A stretch of 64,000 bases of DNA from positions 32,108 to 96,107 of the forward strand of contig JARLHN010000032.1 in assembly GCA_031292255.1 (NCBI GenBank), written 5' to 3'. This document shows, piece by piece, positions 8,572 through 16,539 of the stretch (position 1 is the stretch's first letter; each line of letters starts with the position of its first letter). Below the pieces are notes generated by a model that was not told where the DNA came from, did no database searches, and saw only the letters and a program-made list of their open reading frames with translations. Origin of the DNA: Oryzomonas sp. Lineage in GTDB: Bacteria; Desulfobacterota; Desulfuromonadia; Geobacterales; Pseudopelobacteraceae. The translations under genes were made by a program, and so were the position numbers.

Positions 8572-10550
8572 GGCAGCGTCACCCAAACAAGATAAGCCAG
8601 TACCACGCACACCCCGCCTGCCAGTCCGAACAGGGATGTGGCCACCCGGCCGGTGCACCAGCCGGCAGGCAACCCGCCCAGGCGGGCAATGAAACGGGCC
8701 AAACCGTCCAACGCGCCGTCGATGCCTGCCTCATCCCCTTGTTTCCAGAAAAAACGCGCCACGTATTTGAACGGGTTTATGATCAGCGCCCCGTAAAGGT
8801 TGTCCAGGCGCCAGCCGTTCAGCAGGAACCCGGCGCCGGGAAGCCCTGCCTCCTCGCGGGCCAGGGCTTCGGCCCGGCGGCTGCCGGTGTAGCGGAACCA
8901 CGCCAGCCCAAGTCCCGTCAGGCTGAGAATGGCGGCGACGATCTGCAGGACGATCTCCCCGCCCTGGGATGCCTTCTCACCCCCGCCAAAACCGGGGATG
9001 GAACCGAGGAAACCGTCAAGAATACCCTGATGCCCCAGGTAGGAGGGAAGATTCAGCATGCCGCCGCACAGGCCCAGCAGGGCCAGCGGGACAAGCGCGA
9101 GGGTCATGATCTTCGGGAGTTCCAAGTGTTCCCCCTCCCTTGACGGGAGGGGGTGAGGGGGTGGGTGAAGTATATTGGCGGCGGAGTTGTCGCTTCCCCC
9201 CCTCCCTAACCCTCCCCCGCCAGGGGGGAGGGGATTTTTTTGTTCTCCGTGAAAAACCACGAAGACCATGCGGAAGGTATAAAAAGAGGTCAGAAATGCC
9301 GTAATGAGGCCCAGCAGCAGCAGACCGCCGTACAGGGGACCACCCTGGGCGGCCACCCCTGCCAGGATGGCGTCCTTGCTGAAGAAACCGCCGGTCAGGG
9401 GAAACCCGGCCAGGCAGAGCGCACCAGCCAAAAACGGCCAGTAGACAGCAGGCAGCTTTGCCCTGAGCCCACCCATGCGGAAGATGTCCTGCCGGTGGTG
9501 CAGGGCGGTGATGGCGCAGCCCGCCCCCAGGAACAGCAGCGCCTTGAAGAAGGCGTGGGTAAGCAGGTGGAAGGCGGCGCCGGTCAGTGCCCCGGCCCCC
9601 ACGCCGAGCACCATGTAGCCGATCTGGCTGATGGTCGAGTACGCCAGGATGCGCTTCAGGTCGCGCTGGCAGCAGGCGCAGGTGGCGGCATAGAAGGCGG
9701 TGATGCCGCCGGTCAGGGCGATGGCGGCCCGCACCGTCCCGGAGCCGCCGATCAGCGGGAACATGCGCGCCAGCAGGTAGACCCCGGCCGTGACCATGGT
9801 GGCGGCGTGGATCTGGGCCGAGACCGGCGTGGGACCGGCCATGGCGTCCGGGAGCCAGACGGACAGCGGCAACTGGGCCGATTTTCCGGAAGCTCCGGCC
9901 AGCAACAGCAGGCCGAGGGTCGTGACGACGGCCGCGGGGATGAGCGTGCCCATGGTGTTCAAATGGGTTATGGAGACGGAGCCCGAGAGTTGGTACATCC
10001 AGACGATGGCGATACCGAAGGCGGTGTCGCCGATGCGGGTGGTAATGAAGGCCTTGCGCCCGGCGGTGGCATTCTGCTCCTCCGTGTACCAGAAGCCGAT
10101 CAGGGCGTAGGAGCAGAAGCCGACCCCCTCCCACCCCAGGTAGAGGAGCGGCAGGTTTTCGGCCAGCACCAGCACCAGCATGGCGAAAACAAAGATGTTC
10201 AGCAGGGCAAAGTAGCGGGCATGGGCCGGGTCGTCCTGCATGTAGCCCACTGAGTAGAGATGGATCAGGCCGCAGACAAAAGTGATCATCAGGGTCAGCG
10301 ACAGGGAGAGTTGGTCCAGGTACAGGGCAATGGGAGCCTGGAATTCGAAAGCGGCCAGCCAAGAGCCGAACTCCACCCGCACCGGGCCGTTGAAGCCGGC
10401 AAAGGCCAGCACGGCGCAGGCGAACGCGCTCCAGATCACTCCGCAGGCCACCACCTCGCCCACGCGGCGCGGCAGCGTCCGGCCGAGCAGGGCGTTGAAA
10501 ATGCCGCCCATGAGCGGCAACAGGAGTATGAAGGCGAGGTAGAGTTTCAT
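8568..10550 (-). CDS. nuoL: NADH-quinone oxidoreductase subunit L, carrying an in-frame repeat insertion
   Basis: A 660-aa NuoL, somewhat longer than the usual ~620-650. The N-terminal Proton_antipo_N and core regions are normal (YLGWEGVGFCSYALIGFWY, LPLSVWLPDAMAGPTPVSAQIHAATMV, KRILAYSTISQIGYMVLG), with a lateral C-terminal helix region after about residue 500. After FRMVFVVFHGE there is a low-complexity, non-hydrophobic stretch (NPLPPGGGGLGRGG ... HPPPHPLPSREGE) encoded by a C-rich/G-rich palindromic repeat at 9132-9235. It then resumes as PKIMTLALVPLALLG. The frame is intact across it, so the gene probably stays functional, with the repeat in a variable loop. Confidence 0.95.
   Translation of the reverse strand: MKLYLAFILLLPLMGGIFNALLGRTLPRRVGEVVACGVIWSAFACAVLAFAGFNGPVRVEFGSWLAAFEFQAPIALYLDQLSLSLTLMITFVCGLIHLYSVGYMQDDPAHARYFALLNIFVFAMLVLVLAENLPLLYLGWEGVGFCSYALIGFWYTEEQNATAGRKAFITTRIGDTAFGIAIVWMYQLSGSVSITHLNTMGTLIPAAVVTTLGLLLLAGASGKSAQLPLSVWLPDAMAGPTPVSAQIHAATMVTAGVYLLARMFPLIGGSGTVRAAIALTGGITAFYAATCACCQRDLKRILAYSTISQIGYMVLGVGAGALTGAAFHLLTHAFFKALLFLGAGCAITALHHRQDIFRMGGLRAKLPAVYWPFLAGALCLAGFPLTGGFFSKDAILAGVAAQGGPLYGGLLLLGLITAFLTSFYTFRMVFVVFHGEQKNPLPPGGGGLGRGGSDNSAANILHPPPHPLPSREGEHLELPKIMTLALVPLALLGLCGGMLNLPSYLGHQGILDGFLGSIPGFGGGEKASQGGEIVLQIVAAILSLTGLGLAWFRYTGSRRAEALAREEAGLPGAGFLLNGWRLDNLYGALIINPFKYVARFFWKQGDEAGIDGALDGLARFIARLGGLPAGWCTGRVATSLFGLAGGVCVVLAYLVWVTLP
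9132..9235. repeat. C-rich/G-rich double-hairpin repeat (type 2) inside nuoL
   Basis: Two short G/C palindromes face each other: CCCCCTCCC-TTGA-CGGGAGGGGG (about 9132-9154) and CCCTCCCCC-GCCA-GGGGGGAGGGG (about 9210-9235). They are separated by a ~50-bp linker containing GTGAGGGGGTGGGTG and CCCTCCCTAA. Single hairpins of the same kind lie at 10580-10604, 22661-22684 and 38857-38880. The length here keeps the nuoL frame open. Confidence 0.85.
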
Positions 10551-10579
10551 CGGACCTTTCGTTTAAAATCGCCCTAAAC

Positions 10580-10604
10580 TCCCCCTCCCCTTGCGGGAGG
10601 GGGC
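10580..10604. repeat. C-rich/G-rich hairpin (type 2) between nuoK and nuoL
   Basis: CCCCCTCCCC-TTG-CGGGAGGGGG is a near-perfect hairpin in the 76-nt gap between the nuoK stop and the nuoL start. It lies within the operon and would be part of its mRNA. Confidence 0.7.
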
Positions 10605-10626
10605 ACTTAAAAACAATTTGCTTATC

Positions 10627-10935
10627 CTACCCCTTCATCTCGCTGAATTGATCCGTATCCACCGTTTTGCGCCGCCGGTGCAGATAGACCACCATGGCCA
10701 GGGCCAGGGATACTTCGGCCGAGGTGAGGGCCATGATGAAGATGGCGAACAGTTGGCCGTCCGCACTGCCCCAGCGGGCCGAGCCCCCCACGAAGGCCAG
10801 CATGACGGCGTTCAGCATGACCTCGATGCAGACCAGCATCATGATCAGGTTGGCGCGCCAGGCCAGAAGTCCGCCCATGCCCAGGAAAAAGAGCAGGCCG
10901 TCCAGGAGCAGGATATGTTCGAGGGGGACGATCAT
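10627..10935 (-). CDS. nuoK: NADH-quinone oxidoreductase subunit K
   Basis: A 102-aa three-helix membrane subunit. It matches NuoK in length and in RANLIMMLVCIEVMLNAVMLAFV, which carries the conserved membrane Glu in helix 2, and in FAIFIMALTSAEVSLALAMVV with the second conserved Glu. It starts MIVPLEHILLL at the ATG at 10935. The gap to nuoJ (145 nt) is much longer than normal for nuo operons because it holds a type-1 palindromic element. Confidence 0.95.
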   Translation of the reverse strand: MIVPLEHILLLDGLLFFLGMGGLLAWRANLIMMLVCIEVMLNAVMLAFVGGSARWGSADGQLFAIFIMALTSAEVSLALAMVVYLHRRRKTVDTDQFSEMKG

Positions 10936-11080
10936 ACTTCATTCTCCGGGGAAGGCCCCCATGACACGGCAAAAAACTTCGGATGCCAGGCGCGCGAGGA
11001 ACGGCATGCGAGGCATAGCGGCGCTACGTTGAGCGCTACGTGACGAGTGCAACGCCGCAGACGGACTTTTGGCGAAGACG
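10936..11080. repeat. Type-1 palindromic repeat between nuoJ and nuoK
   Basis: There is no gene here. A diverged core GGCATAGC-GGC-GCTACGTT sits at 11012-11030 and is followed by a second GCGCTACGTGACG half. Outer arms GGCAAAAAACTTCGG near 10970 and GGACTTTTGGCGAAG near 11060 can pair imperfectly. It interrupts the nuoJ-nuoK junction. Confidence 0.6.
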
Positions 11081-11569
11081 TCATTTCTGCCGTCCCAGAT
11101 ACAGCGCACCAACCAAAGCGAACAACAGTTGCAGTGAGATCAGCTCCACCGCCAGGCCGTGGTCCTGAAACAGGTGCCGGGCGACCTCACGGATCGGCAG
11201 GGACGCGGCTGCGGGCGAGGCAGTGGAGCCGTGGCGGGCAACGATGACGATTGCCAGGCATGCGGCGCTCACCCCGACCAGCGCCAGGGCCGGCAACCAT
11301 TCGCGCCAATGGGGCGACACCCCCTTTTCCGGGTGCCCCAGGTCGAGCATCATGATCACGAACAGAAACAGCACCATGATGGCGCCGGCGTAGAGGATCA
11401 CCTCAAAGGCCGCCACCAGGGGCGCCATCAGCAGGTAAAAGATCACCGCGATGGAGAACAGGGAAGTGACCAGGTACAGGATGGCATGCACCGGGTGTTT
11501 CTCGGTAATTGCCAGGATCGTCCCGATAACGGCCACCCCGGCCAGTATGTAGAAGAGGGTCTGTTCCAT
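11081..11569 (-). CDS. nuoJ: NADH-quinone oxidoreductase subunit J
   Basis: A 162-aa protein with five predicted membrane helices. The NuoJ signature APLVAAFEVILYAGAIMVLFLFVIMMLDL is present. I start it at the ATG at 11569 (MEQTLFYILAGVAVIG), which fits family N-termini. An in-frame GTG at 11590 (MAKRIEN...) would add seven residues taken from a repeat arm, and neither start has a strong Shine-Dalgarno. It lies between nuoI and nuoK in normal order but is separated from each by repeat-bearing gaps. Confidence 0.93.
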   Translation of the reverse strand: MEQTLFYILAGVAVIGTILAITEKHPVHAILYLVTSLFSIAVIFYLLMAPLVAAFEVILYAGAIMVLFLFVIMMLDLGHPEKGVSPHWREWLPALALVGVSAACLAIVIVARHGSTASPAAASLPIREVARHLFQDHGLAVELISLQLLFALVGALYLGRQK

Positions 11570-11584
11570 ATTTTCAATTCGTTT

Positions 11585-11706
11585 TGCCACGGAGTCATAG
11601 AGACGCAGAGAAGTTCAACGGCAAAAGGTAACTATACCCGAAAAAGGCTCCCTGCTTTTCTCTGTATTCTGTTCTTGCTTCCCCTGTGTCTCTGTGGCTC
11701 TGTGGC
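11585..11706. repeat. Long inverted repeat of the CACAGAG type (type 4) between nuoI and nuoJ
   Basis: The left arm TGCCACGGAGTCATAGAGAC... (11585-11610) pairs imperfectly, about 21 of 26 positions, with the right arm ending ...CTCTGTGGCTCTGTGGCA (11681-11706). The spacer is about 70 nt. Related CACAAAG-type elements lie at 24407-24525 and 60498-60591. This one fills the whole nuoI-nuoJ gap. Confidence 0.75.
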
Positions 11707-11723
11707 AGATTCGTTCTTGAACA

Positions 11724-12254
11724 TTACGGCATCAATGTTCTGATATCCGCCGGCGGTGCCTCCTCCAGCCCCTCGCCTCGCGGCTGGGTCACGGCGATGC
11801 CGGCGTGGCGGTAAAAGTTGTAGGAATCGTCCTTGCCGCAGCCGTCGATCAGCAAGTCCTCCTTTTCAGCGACCAGGTCCATGATATCCCGCTTGCAGAT
11901 CTCGTAATCGGGCGTCATCTGGATGGCCAGCGTAGGACAAGCTTCGGCGCACAGGCCGCAGAAGATGCAGCGGGAGAAGTTGATCCGGAACCATGCGGCA
12001 TAGCGGCGGCCATCCTCCCGTTCGGCGGCCTGCATGGAGATACAGTCCACCGGGCAGGCGGCGGAACAGAGGTAACAGGCCACACAGCGCTCGCCGCCGT
12101 CCGGGTCGCGGGTCAGCACGATGCGCGCCCGGTAGCGCGGGTACGGGGTGCGCTTTTCCTCGGGATACTGAATGGTGACCGGCCGTCGCAGCATGTGCGA
12201 CAGGGTGATGCTGAAGCCGCCCAGAATGGCCTTTATGTCGGAGAATATCGGCAT
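11724..12254 (-). CDS. nuoI: NADH-quinone oxidoreductase subunit I (2 x [4Fe-4S])
   Basis: A 176-aa ferredoxin-like subunit with two Cys motifs, [15 protein letters not shown] and [15 protein letters not shown], which ligate clusters N6a/N6b that carry electrons towards the quinone site. The [10 protein letters not shown] and [12 protein letters not shown] contexts are typical of NuoI. It starts [13 protein letters not shown] at 12254. It is followed in the operon by nuoJ and preceded by an ankyrin-repeat gene rather than directly by nuoH. Confidence 0.95.
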   Translation of the reverse strand: MPIFSDIKAILGGFSITLSHMLRRPVTIQYPEEKRTPYPRYRARIVLTRDPDGGERCVACYLCSAACPVDCISMQAAEREDGRRYAAWFRINFSRCIFCGLCAEACPTLAIQMTPDYEICKRDIMDLVAEKEDLLIDGCGKDDSYNFYRHAGIAVTQPRGEGLEEAPPADIRTLMP

Positions 12255-12317
12255 GGATGCGCTTTCCCAAAAAAAGAGACGCCCGGGTAGGGCGTCTCTG
12301 CACGGGGTCGGAATGGA

Positions 12318-12740
12318 TCAGGCGTTGCCGTGTTTGGCCCGCTCGGCCTTCTTGAGCAGCGCCGAAGCCAGGGGGTGGCTGTTGTTTTCGGCATAGCGGC
12401 TGGCGGTATTGCCGGTGGGCGTCTTGAGTCCTGCATCGGCACCGCCGTCCAGCAGGGCCTGCACGGTCTGGTTGCAGCCGTAAATGGCAGCCAGCATCAG
12501 GGGAGTATGCCCTTCCAGGTCGCGGACATCAACGTCGGCGCCCTTGTCGAGCAGCATCTTGACAATTTCGGTATGGCCGTTGGCGGCGGCGTAATGGAGG
12601 GCCATTTTGCCTTTGTCGCTGCTGGCGGTCAAGTCCGCGCCCCGGTGCAGCAGGTCCTGAACAAAGTCCTTCTGCCCCTCTTTCGCGGCATTGATCAGAG
12701 GGGTGTGGCCGTGACGGTCTTTGGCGTTCACACTTTCCAT
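12318..12740 (-). CDS. Ankyrin-repeat protein inserted between nuoH and nuoI
   Basis: A 140-aa soluble protein, almost wholly four ankyrin repeats (GHTPLINAAKEGQKDFVQDLLHRGADL, KMALHYAAANGHTEIVKMLLDKGADV, GHTPLMLAAIYGCNQTVQALLDGGADA, then a degenerate fourth GNTASRYAENN) with a short basic C-terminus. No signal peptide or TM is seen. GGGAGGAG precedes the ATG at 12740. It is codirectional with and tightly placed between nuoH (59 nt) and nuoI (63 nt), so it is probably cotranscribed. Ankyrin repeats mediate protein-protein contact; a role in complex I assembly or regulation is only a guess. It is not a standard complex I subunit. Confidence 0.88.
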   Translation of the reverse strand: MESVNAKDRHGHTPLINAAKEGQKDFVQDLLHRGADLTASSDKGKMALHYAAANGHTEIVKMLLDKGADVDVRDLEGHTPLMLAAIYGCNQTVQALLDGGADAGLKTPTGNTASRYAENNSHPLASALLKKAERAKHGNA

Positions 12741-12799
12741 GTTCGACTCCTCCCGTGGTTGATTTATGTTCCGGACGGCAATGTCCGCAGTTTCATCGG

Positions 12800-13795
12800 T
12801 TATGCAGCCTTCAGCACCAGCCACCAACCGGTGACCAGGATATTCGCCAACGCCAGCGGCGTCAACACCTTCCATCCCAGGTGCATGAGTTGATCATAGC
12901 GCAGACGGGGCAGGGTTCCGCGCATCCAGATGAAAAAAAAGGCAAAGGCCAGGGTCTTGAGGGAAAACCATATCACCGGGGCCAGAAAGGGCCCGTGCCA
13001 CCCTCCCAGGAAGAAGGTCGTGGCCAGCCCGCCCAGCACGATAATGTTGATGTACTCGCCCACAAAGAACAGGCCGAAGCGCATGCCGGAATATTCGGTG
13101 TGAAAACCGGCCACCAGTTCACCCTCGGCCTCGGGGATGTCGAAGGGGATGCGCTTGCACTCTGCCGTGATGCTGATCAGAAAGATGAGAAAGGCCAGCG
13201 GCTGGTAGACGATGAACGGGATGGGGGACTGGGCGGCGACGATGTCTGCCAGGCTCAAGGAGCGGGCCAGCATGACCACCGGCACCAGCGACAACCCCAT
13301 GGACAGTTCGTAGGAGATCAACTGGGCCAGGCCACGGATCCCCCCCAGCAGAGAATATTTGGAGTTGGAGGCCCAGCCGCCGATGGCGACCCCATACACC
13401 GCGATGGAGGAGAGCGCCAGAAAGAACAGCAGCCCGACGTTCAGATCGGCCACCAGCATCGGCACTTGATGGCCGGCAATGGCAACCGGAGCGCCGAACG
13501 GGATGACGGCAAAGGTCAGGATGGCCGGAATTGCGGCCATGGCCGGTGCCAGATAGAACAACCATTTGTCGGCGGCTGCCGGGATGAAATCTTCTTTGGT
13601 GAGGAGCTTGATCAGGTCTGCGAGAGGTTGGAGAAGTCCGAACGGGCCGACGCGGTTTGGTCCCTTACGGTCCTGGATCCAGGCCAAGATCTTCCGTTCG
13701 GCAAATACCAAGTAGGCGGCCAAGGTGAGAATAACGAAGAAGACGATCCCCAGTTTTGCCGCAAACAGCGCTATGTCCACAGTCGATGCCGTCAT
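12800..13795 (-). CDS. nuoH: NADH-quinone oxidoreductase subunit H
   Basis: A 331-aa polytopic quinone-site subunit. Signatures are ERKILAWIQDRKGPNRVGPFGLLQPLADLIKL near residue 35 and the SEGEL-like loop FDIPEAEGELVAGFHTEYSGMRFGLFF, which carries the conserved acidic residues of the quinone pathway. I chose the ATG at 13795 (MTASTVDIALF), preceded by CAGG. An upstream in-frame ATG at 13852 would add 19 residues encoded by the edge of a repeat. It is the first gene of the block: nuoA-G are not upstream in this window. Confidence 0.94.
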   Translation of the reverse strand: MTASTVDIALFAAKLGIVFFVILTLAAYLVFAERKILAWIQDRKGPNRVGPFGLLQPLADLIKLLTKEDFIPAAADKWLFYLAPAMAAIPAILTFAVIPFGAPVAIAGHQVPMLVADLNVGLLFFLALSSIAVYGVAIGGWASNSKYSLLGGIRGLAQLISYELSMGLSLVPVVMLARSLSLADIVAAQSPIPFIVYQPLAFLIFLISITAECKRIPFDIPEAEGELVAGFHTEYSGMRFGLFFVGEYINIIVLGGLATTFFLGGWHGPFLAPVIWFSLKTLAFAFFFIWMRGTLPRLRYDQLMHLGWKVLTPLALANILVTGWWLVLKAA

Positions 13796-13844
13796 CGGAA
13801 CCTGGTCGGTAACTATGTAGTTTCCGTCCGAAAAAGGTCCTTTT

Positions 13845-13960
13845 CCGCCCATGCGGCGTCAATCTTCGGGCTTGCTTGTGCGGCGTACCGATGTACGCCT
13901 CCGCGCAATCCCTTGATTTCCTTGCCTGGACAAAAAAGTCCTCCTTTCCGGATGGAAACT
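13845..13960. repeat. Type-1 palindromic repeat at the head of the nuoH-N block
   Basis: The core is a perfect 7-bp dyad, GGCGTAC-CGAT-GTACGCC at 13882-13899. It keeps the palindrome while changing the bases relative to the GGCGTAGC/GCTACGCC version at 471. It lies just upstream of nuoH, at the place where nuoG would normally end. The remaining 13961-14117 is AT-rich and probably holds the divergent nuoH and engB promoters, but no convincing boxes could be fixed. Confidence 0.65.
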
Positions 13961-14117
13961 ATGTAAGAGGACAACAACGGAATTGATACCCTTATATCAC
14001 AAAAATGTGTCGAACGTCACCGACTAAATTACCGACAAATAACTACGCAGGAGAAATAAGCGCTTGAACAGCCATGACGCGGCGAACTATAATGCCTTCA
14101 CCAAGGAGAGCGATGAC

Positions 14118-14717
14118 ATGGATGTACACCAGACCGAATTCATCAAGAGCGCCGTAAAGCCGAAGGATTACCCTGAGATAACCCTGCCCGAGGTGGCTTT
14201 CGTGGGCCGTTCCAATGTCGGCAAATCATCGCTCATCAACGTGCTGGTCAACCGCAAAAGCCTGGTACGGACCAGTTCCACCCCCGGCAGGACACAGTTG
14301 ATCAACTTTTTCGACGTTAACGGCCGTCTGGTCCTCGTGGACCTGCCCGGCTACGGCTACGCCAAGGCGCCGCCCGAGCTGCGCAAACAGTGGCAACCGA
14401 TGATCGAGACCTATCTGGCTCAGCGCGAGAACCTGCGGGCTGTGGTCCTGATCCTGGATATCCGCCGCATCCCCACGGACGGGGACCTGCAGATGCTGCG
14501 CTGGCTCGATACCTACGGCATCCCGCCGATCATCGTGGCGACGAAGTGCGACAAGCTCTCGAAAAACGAGCAAGCCCGACAGGCAGGCCTGATCGCGGCG
14601 GCTATCGGCCGCGGCCGGGAGGAATTGCTCCCCTTCTCGGCCCTGTCGAAAGCCGGGCGCGAAGGGATATGGCAGGCGATCACGGAGTTGGCCGGCCTGG
14701 ACAGCGCCGCTACCTGA
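14118..14717 (+). CDS. engB: Ribosome biogenesis GTPase EngB/YsxC (YihA)
   Basis: A 199-aa TRAFAC GTPase. G1 is GRSNVGKS, G2 region STPGRTQ, G3 DLPGYGYA, G4 ATKCDKLS and G5 SALSKAG, all in the normal EngB order. The family assists late assembly of the 50S subunit. AAGGAG lies 8-9 nt before the ATG at 14118 (MDVHQTEF). An in-frame TTG at 14064, also with a GGAG, would give a 217-aa form. Its last 8 nt overlap the convergent acylphosphatase gene. Confidence 0.95.
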   Translation: MDVHQTEFIKSAVKPKDYPEITLPEVAFVGRSNVGKSSLINVLVNRKSLVRTSSTPGRTQLINFFDVNGRLVLVDLPGYGYAKAPPELRKQWQPMIETYLAQRENLRAVVLILDIRRIPTDGDLQMLRWLDTYGIPPIIVATKCDKLSKNEQARQAGLIAAAIGRGREELLPFSALSKAGREGIWQAITELAGLDSAAT

Positions 14718-14982
14718 TGGAGAAGTCCCGGAATTCACCGCTGCAGACCTCCTGGCGGAGGTCGAGCCGTTCCACCACGGCCGCGGACGGCCCCTGACGG
14801 CACCAGTCAACCAGGACATTCACGGCGTTCTCATCGCCCTCGAACACGCCGGCGACGGAACCGTCCGGCAGGTTCCGGACCCAGCCGCTGACGCCAAGCT
14901 CCATGGCGCGCAAGCTGGTGTAGTGGCGAAACGCCACCCCTTGAACACGGCCGTAAACCGTGACGGAAACCCTGATATTCAT
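14710..14982 (-). CDS. acyP: Acylphosphatase
   Basis: A 90-aa small alpha/beta protein. The acylphosphatase pattern [23 protein letters not shown] holds the catalytic Arg, and [17 protein letters not shown] holds the catalytic Asn. It hydrolyses acyl phosphates such as carbamoyl phosphate. The start at 14982 (MNIRVSVTV) has AAGGGGG upstream. It is tail-to-tail and slightly overlapping with engB and divergent from folE2. Confidence 0.93.
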   Translation of the reverse strand: MNIRVSVTVYGRVQGVAFRHYTSLRAMELGVSGWVRNLPDGSVAGVFEGDENAVNVLVDWCRQGPSAAVVERLDLRQEVCSGEFRDFSIR

Positions 14983-15034
14983 ACCGTATCCCCCTTGAAT
15001 ATGTGAACATATTTCAACCCCGAAGGCACAACCC

Positions 15035-15859
15035 ATGGCGCATCAAACAACGAAAACGGCAACGGAAAAGACGGCCAAACCGACCATGCCGGACATGCAG
15101 AAACGTCCCGACAGCCGCAGGATACCTATCGCAAAGGTAGGCGTCAAGGACATCTCCTATCCCATCGTGGTGATGGACAAGAACCATTCGCTGCAACACA
15201 CCGTGGCGCGTATCAACATGTACGTGGACCTGCCTCACCATTTCAAAGGCACCCACATGAGCCGCTTCGTGGAGATTCTCAACCGGCACCGCGAGCAGAT
15301 CGGCCTGGACAAGCTCGAAACGATCCTGGACGAGATGAAGGCCCGTCTTGGGTCTGCCAGCGCCCACCTGGAGATCCAGTTCCCCTACTTCATCGATAAG
15401 AAGGCGCCGGTTTCGGGCGCCAGGAGTCTGATGGAGTACAGCTGCGAGTTCAAGGCATCCATGACCGACACCCTGGATTTCATGCTGGTGGTCAAGGTGC
15501 CGCTTACCTCGCTCTGCCCGTGCAGCAAAGAGCTCTCGCGAGCCGGCGCCCACAACCAACGCAGCATCATGACCGTGCGGGTGCGCTACCGCGAGTTCAT
15601 TTGGATCGAGGACTTGGTGGAGTTGATCGAACAATGCGGCAGCAGCCCGCTCTATTCGCTGCTTAAACGGGAGGATGAGAAGTTTGTGACCGAGCAGGCC
15701 TACGATAATCCTCGCTTTGTGGAGGACATGGTACGGGAGGCATATTCCCGGCTGGTAGCCGAGGAAAGGGTTATTTGGTTCTCGGTGGAGACGGAGAATT
15801 TCGAGTCTATCCACAACCACTCGGCTTATGCAGCCGTAGAGTTCGACCGCAGGGCATGA
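15035..15859 (+). CDS. folE2: GTP cyclohydrolase FolE2 (GCYH-IB)
   Basis: A 274-aa member of the FolE2/MptA family (formerly DUF198/COG1469), which makes 7,8-dihydroneopterin triphosphate from GTP for folate or queuosine synthesis. The metal/active-site segment PLTSLCPCSKELSRAGAHNQRS and FKGTHMSRFVEIL are intact, and the C-terminus NHSAYAAVEF is typical. FolE2 can use metals other than Zn and often serves where FolE is absent. It is translationally coupled (ATGA) to the next gene. Confidence 0.95.
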   Translation: MAHQTTKTATEKTAKPTMPDMQKRPDSRRIPIAKVGVKDISYPIVVMDKNHSLQHTVARINMYVDLPHHFKGTHMSRFVEILNRHREQIGLDKLETILDEMKARLGSASAHLEIQFPYFIDKKAPVSGARSLMEYSCEFKASMTDTLDFMLVVKVPLTSLCPCSKELSRAGAHNQRSIMTVRVRYREFIWIEDLVELIEQCGSSPLYSLLKREDEKFVTEQAYDNPRFVEDMVREAYSRLVAEERVIWFSVETENFESIHNHSAYAAVEFDRRA

Positions 15860-16539
15860 CCAGGGGGCTGATCATCTTTGCCCGGGAACCGCGTGCCGGC
15901 ACGGTAAAAACCCGTCTGGCCCGGGATCTGCACAGCCATCGAGCCGCAACGGACCTATATGCTGCCATGCTGGCCGATGTGCTGGCATCGGCCGCCACCC
16001 TGGACGATACCCGACTGCTGCTCTTCTGGGCGCTGAAAAGTGGCGCTGTTCCCGCCTCCCCCCCCCTGTCGCGACTGGAGATGTTCGATCAACAGGGGCG
16101 GGATCTGGGCGAACGCATGGCAAACGCCTTTGGCAGAGCCTTTGCCAATGGTTGCGAAACCTGCTGCATCATTGGCAGCGATGCTCCCGACCTCCCTCCG
16201 GACTTCATCCGGCAGGCATTTGGCTTTTTGGAGCGGGATGAAGCCGAGGCCGTCTTCGGCCCGGCCGAAGACGGCGGCTATTATTTGCTCGGTCTGCGGC
16301 ATGTGCCGCAACAGCTGTTCGAGGAGATCGCCTGGAGCGGCCCCGAGGTCTTGCGGACCAGCCTCGAACGTGCCCGTCTCTGCGGGCTCAGAACAGCCCT
16401 CCTGCCGCTGTGGCGGGATATCGACACCTCTAAGGATCTGGATGCGTTCCTGGAACGGCCGGCCCGCCATACGGCGCCGCGCACCCTGGCCTTGGCGCAG
16501 CGCCTGAAAGGAAATACGAGCACATGTCCTACCATCTGA
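15856..16539 (+). CDS. TIGR04282-family glycosyltransferase-like protein (DUF2064)
   Basis: A 227-aa nucleotidyl/glycosyltransferase-fold protein. FAREPRAGTVKTRLA near the N-terminus, GSDAPDLPPDFI and FGPAEDGGYYLLGL are the hallmarks of the CofC-related TIGR04282 family of unknown substrate. The start overlaps the folE2 stop (ATGA), so translation is coupled. The 3' end overlaps the downstream kinase by 16 nt. Confidence 0.87.
   Translation: MTRGLIIFAREPRAGTVKTRLARDLHSHRAATDLYAAMLADVLASAATLDDTRLLLFWALKSGAVPASPPLSRLEMFDQQGRDLGERMANAFGRAFANGCETCCIIGSDAPDLPPDFIRQAFGFLERDEAEAVFGPAEDGGYYLLGLRHVPQQLFEEIAWSGPEVLRTSLERARLCGLRTALLPLWRDIDTSKDLDAFLERPARHTAPRTLALAQRLKGNTSTCPTI

Noticed and set aside
8568-10550. 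nuoL as a frameshifted pseudogene
   Set aside because: The repeat insertion keeps the frame, both flanks read as normal NuoL and no stop interrupts it.
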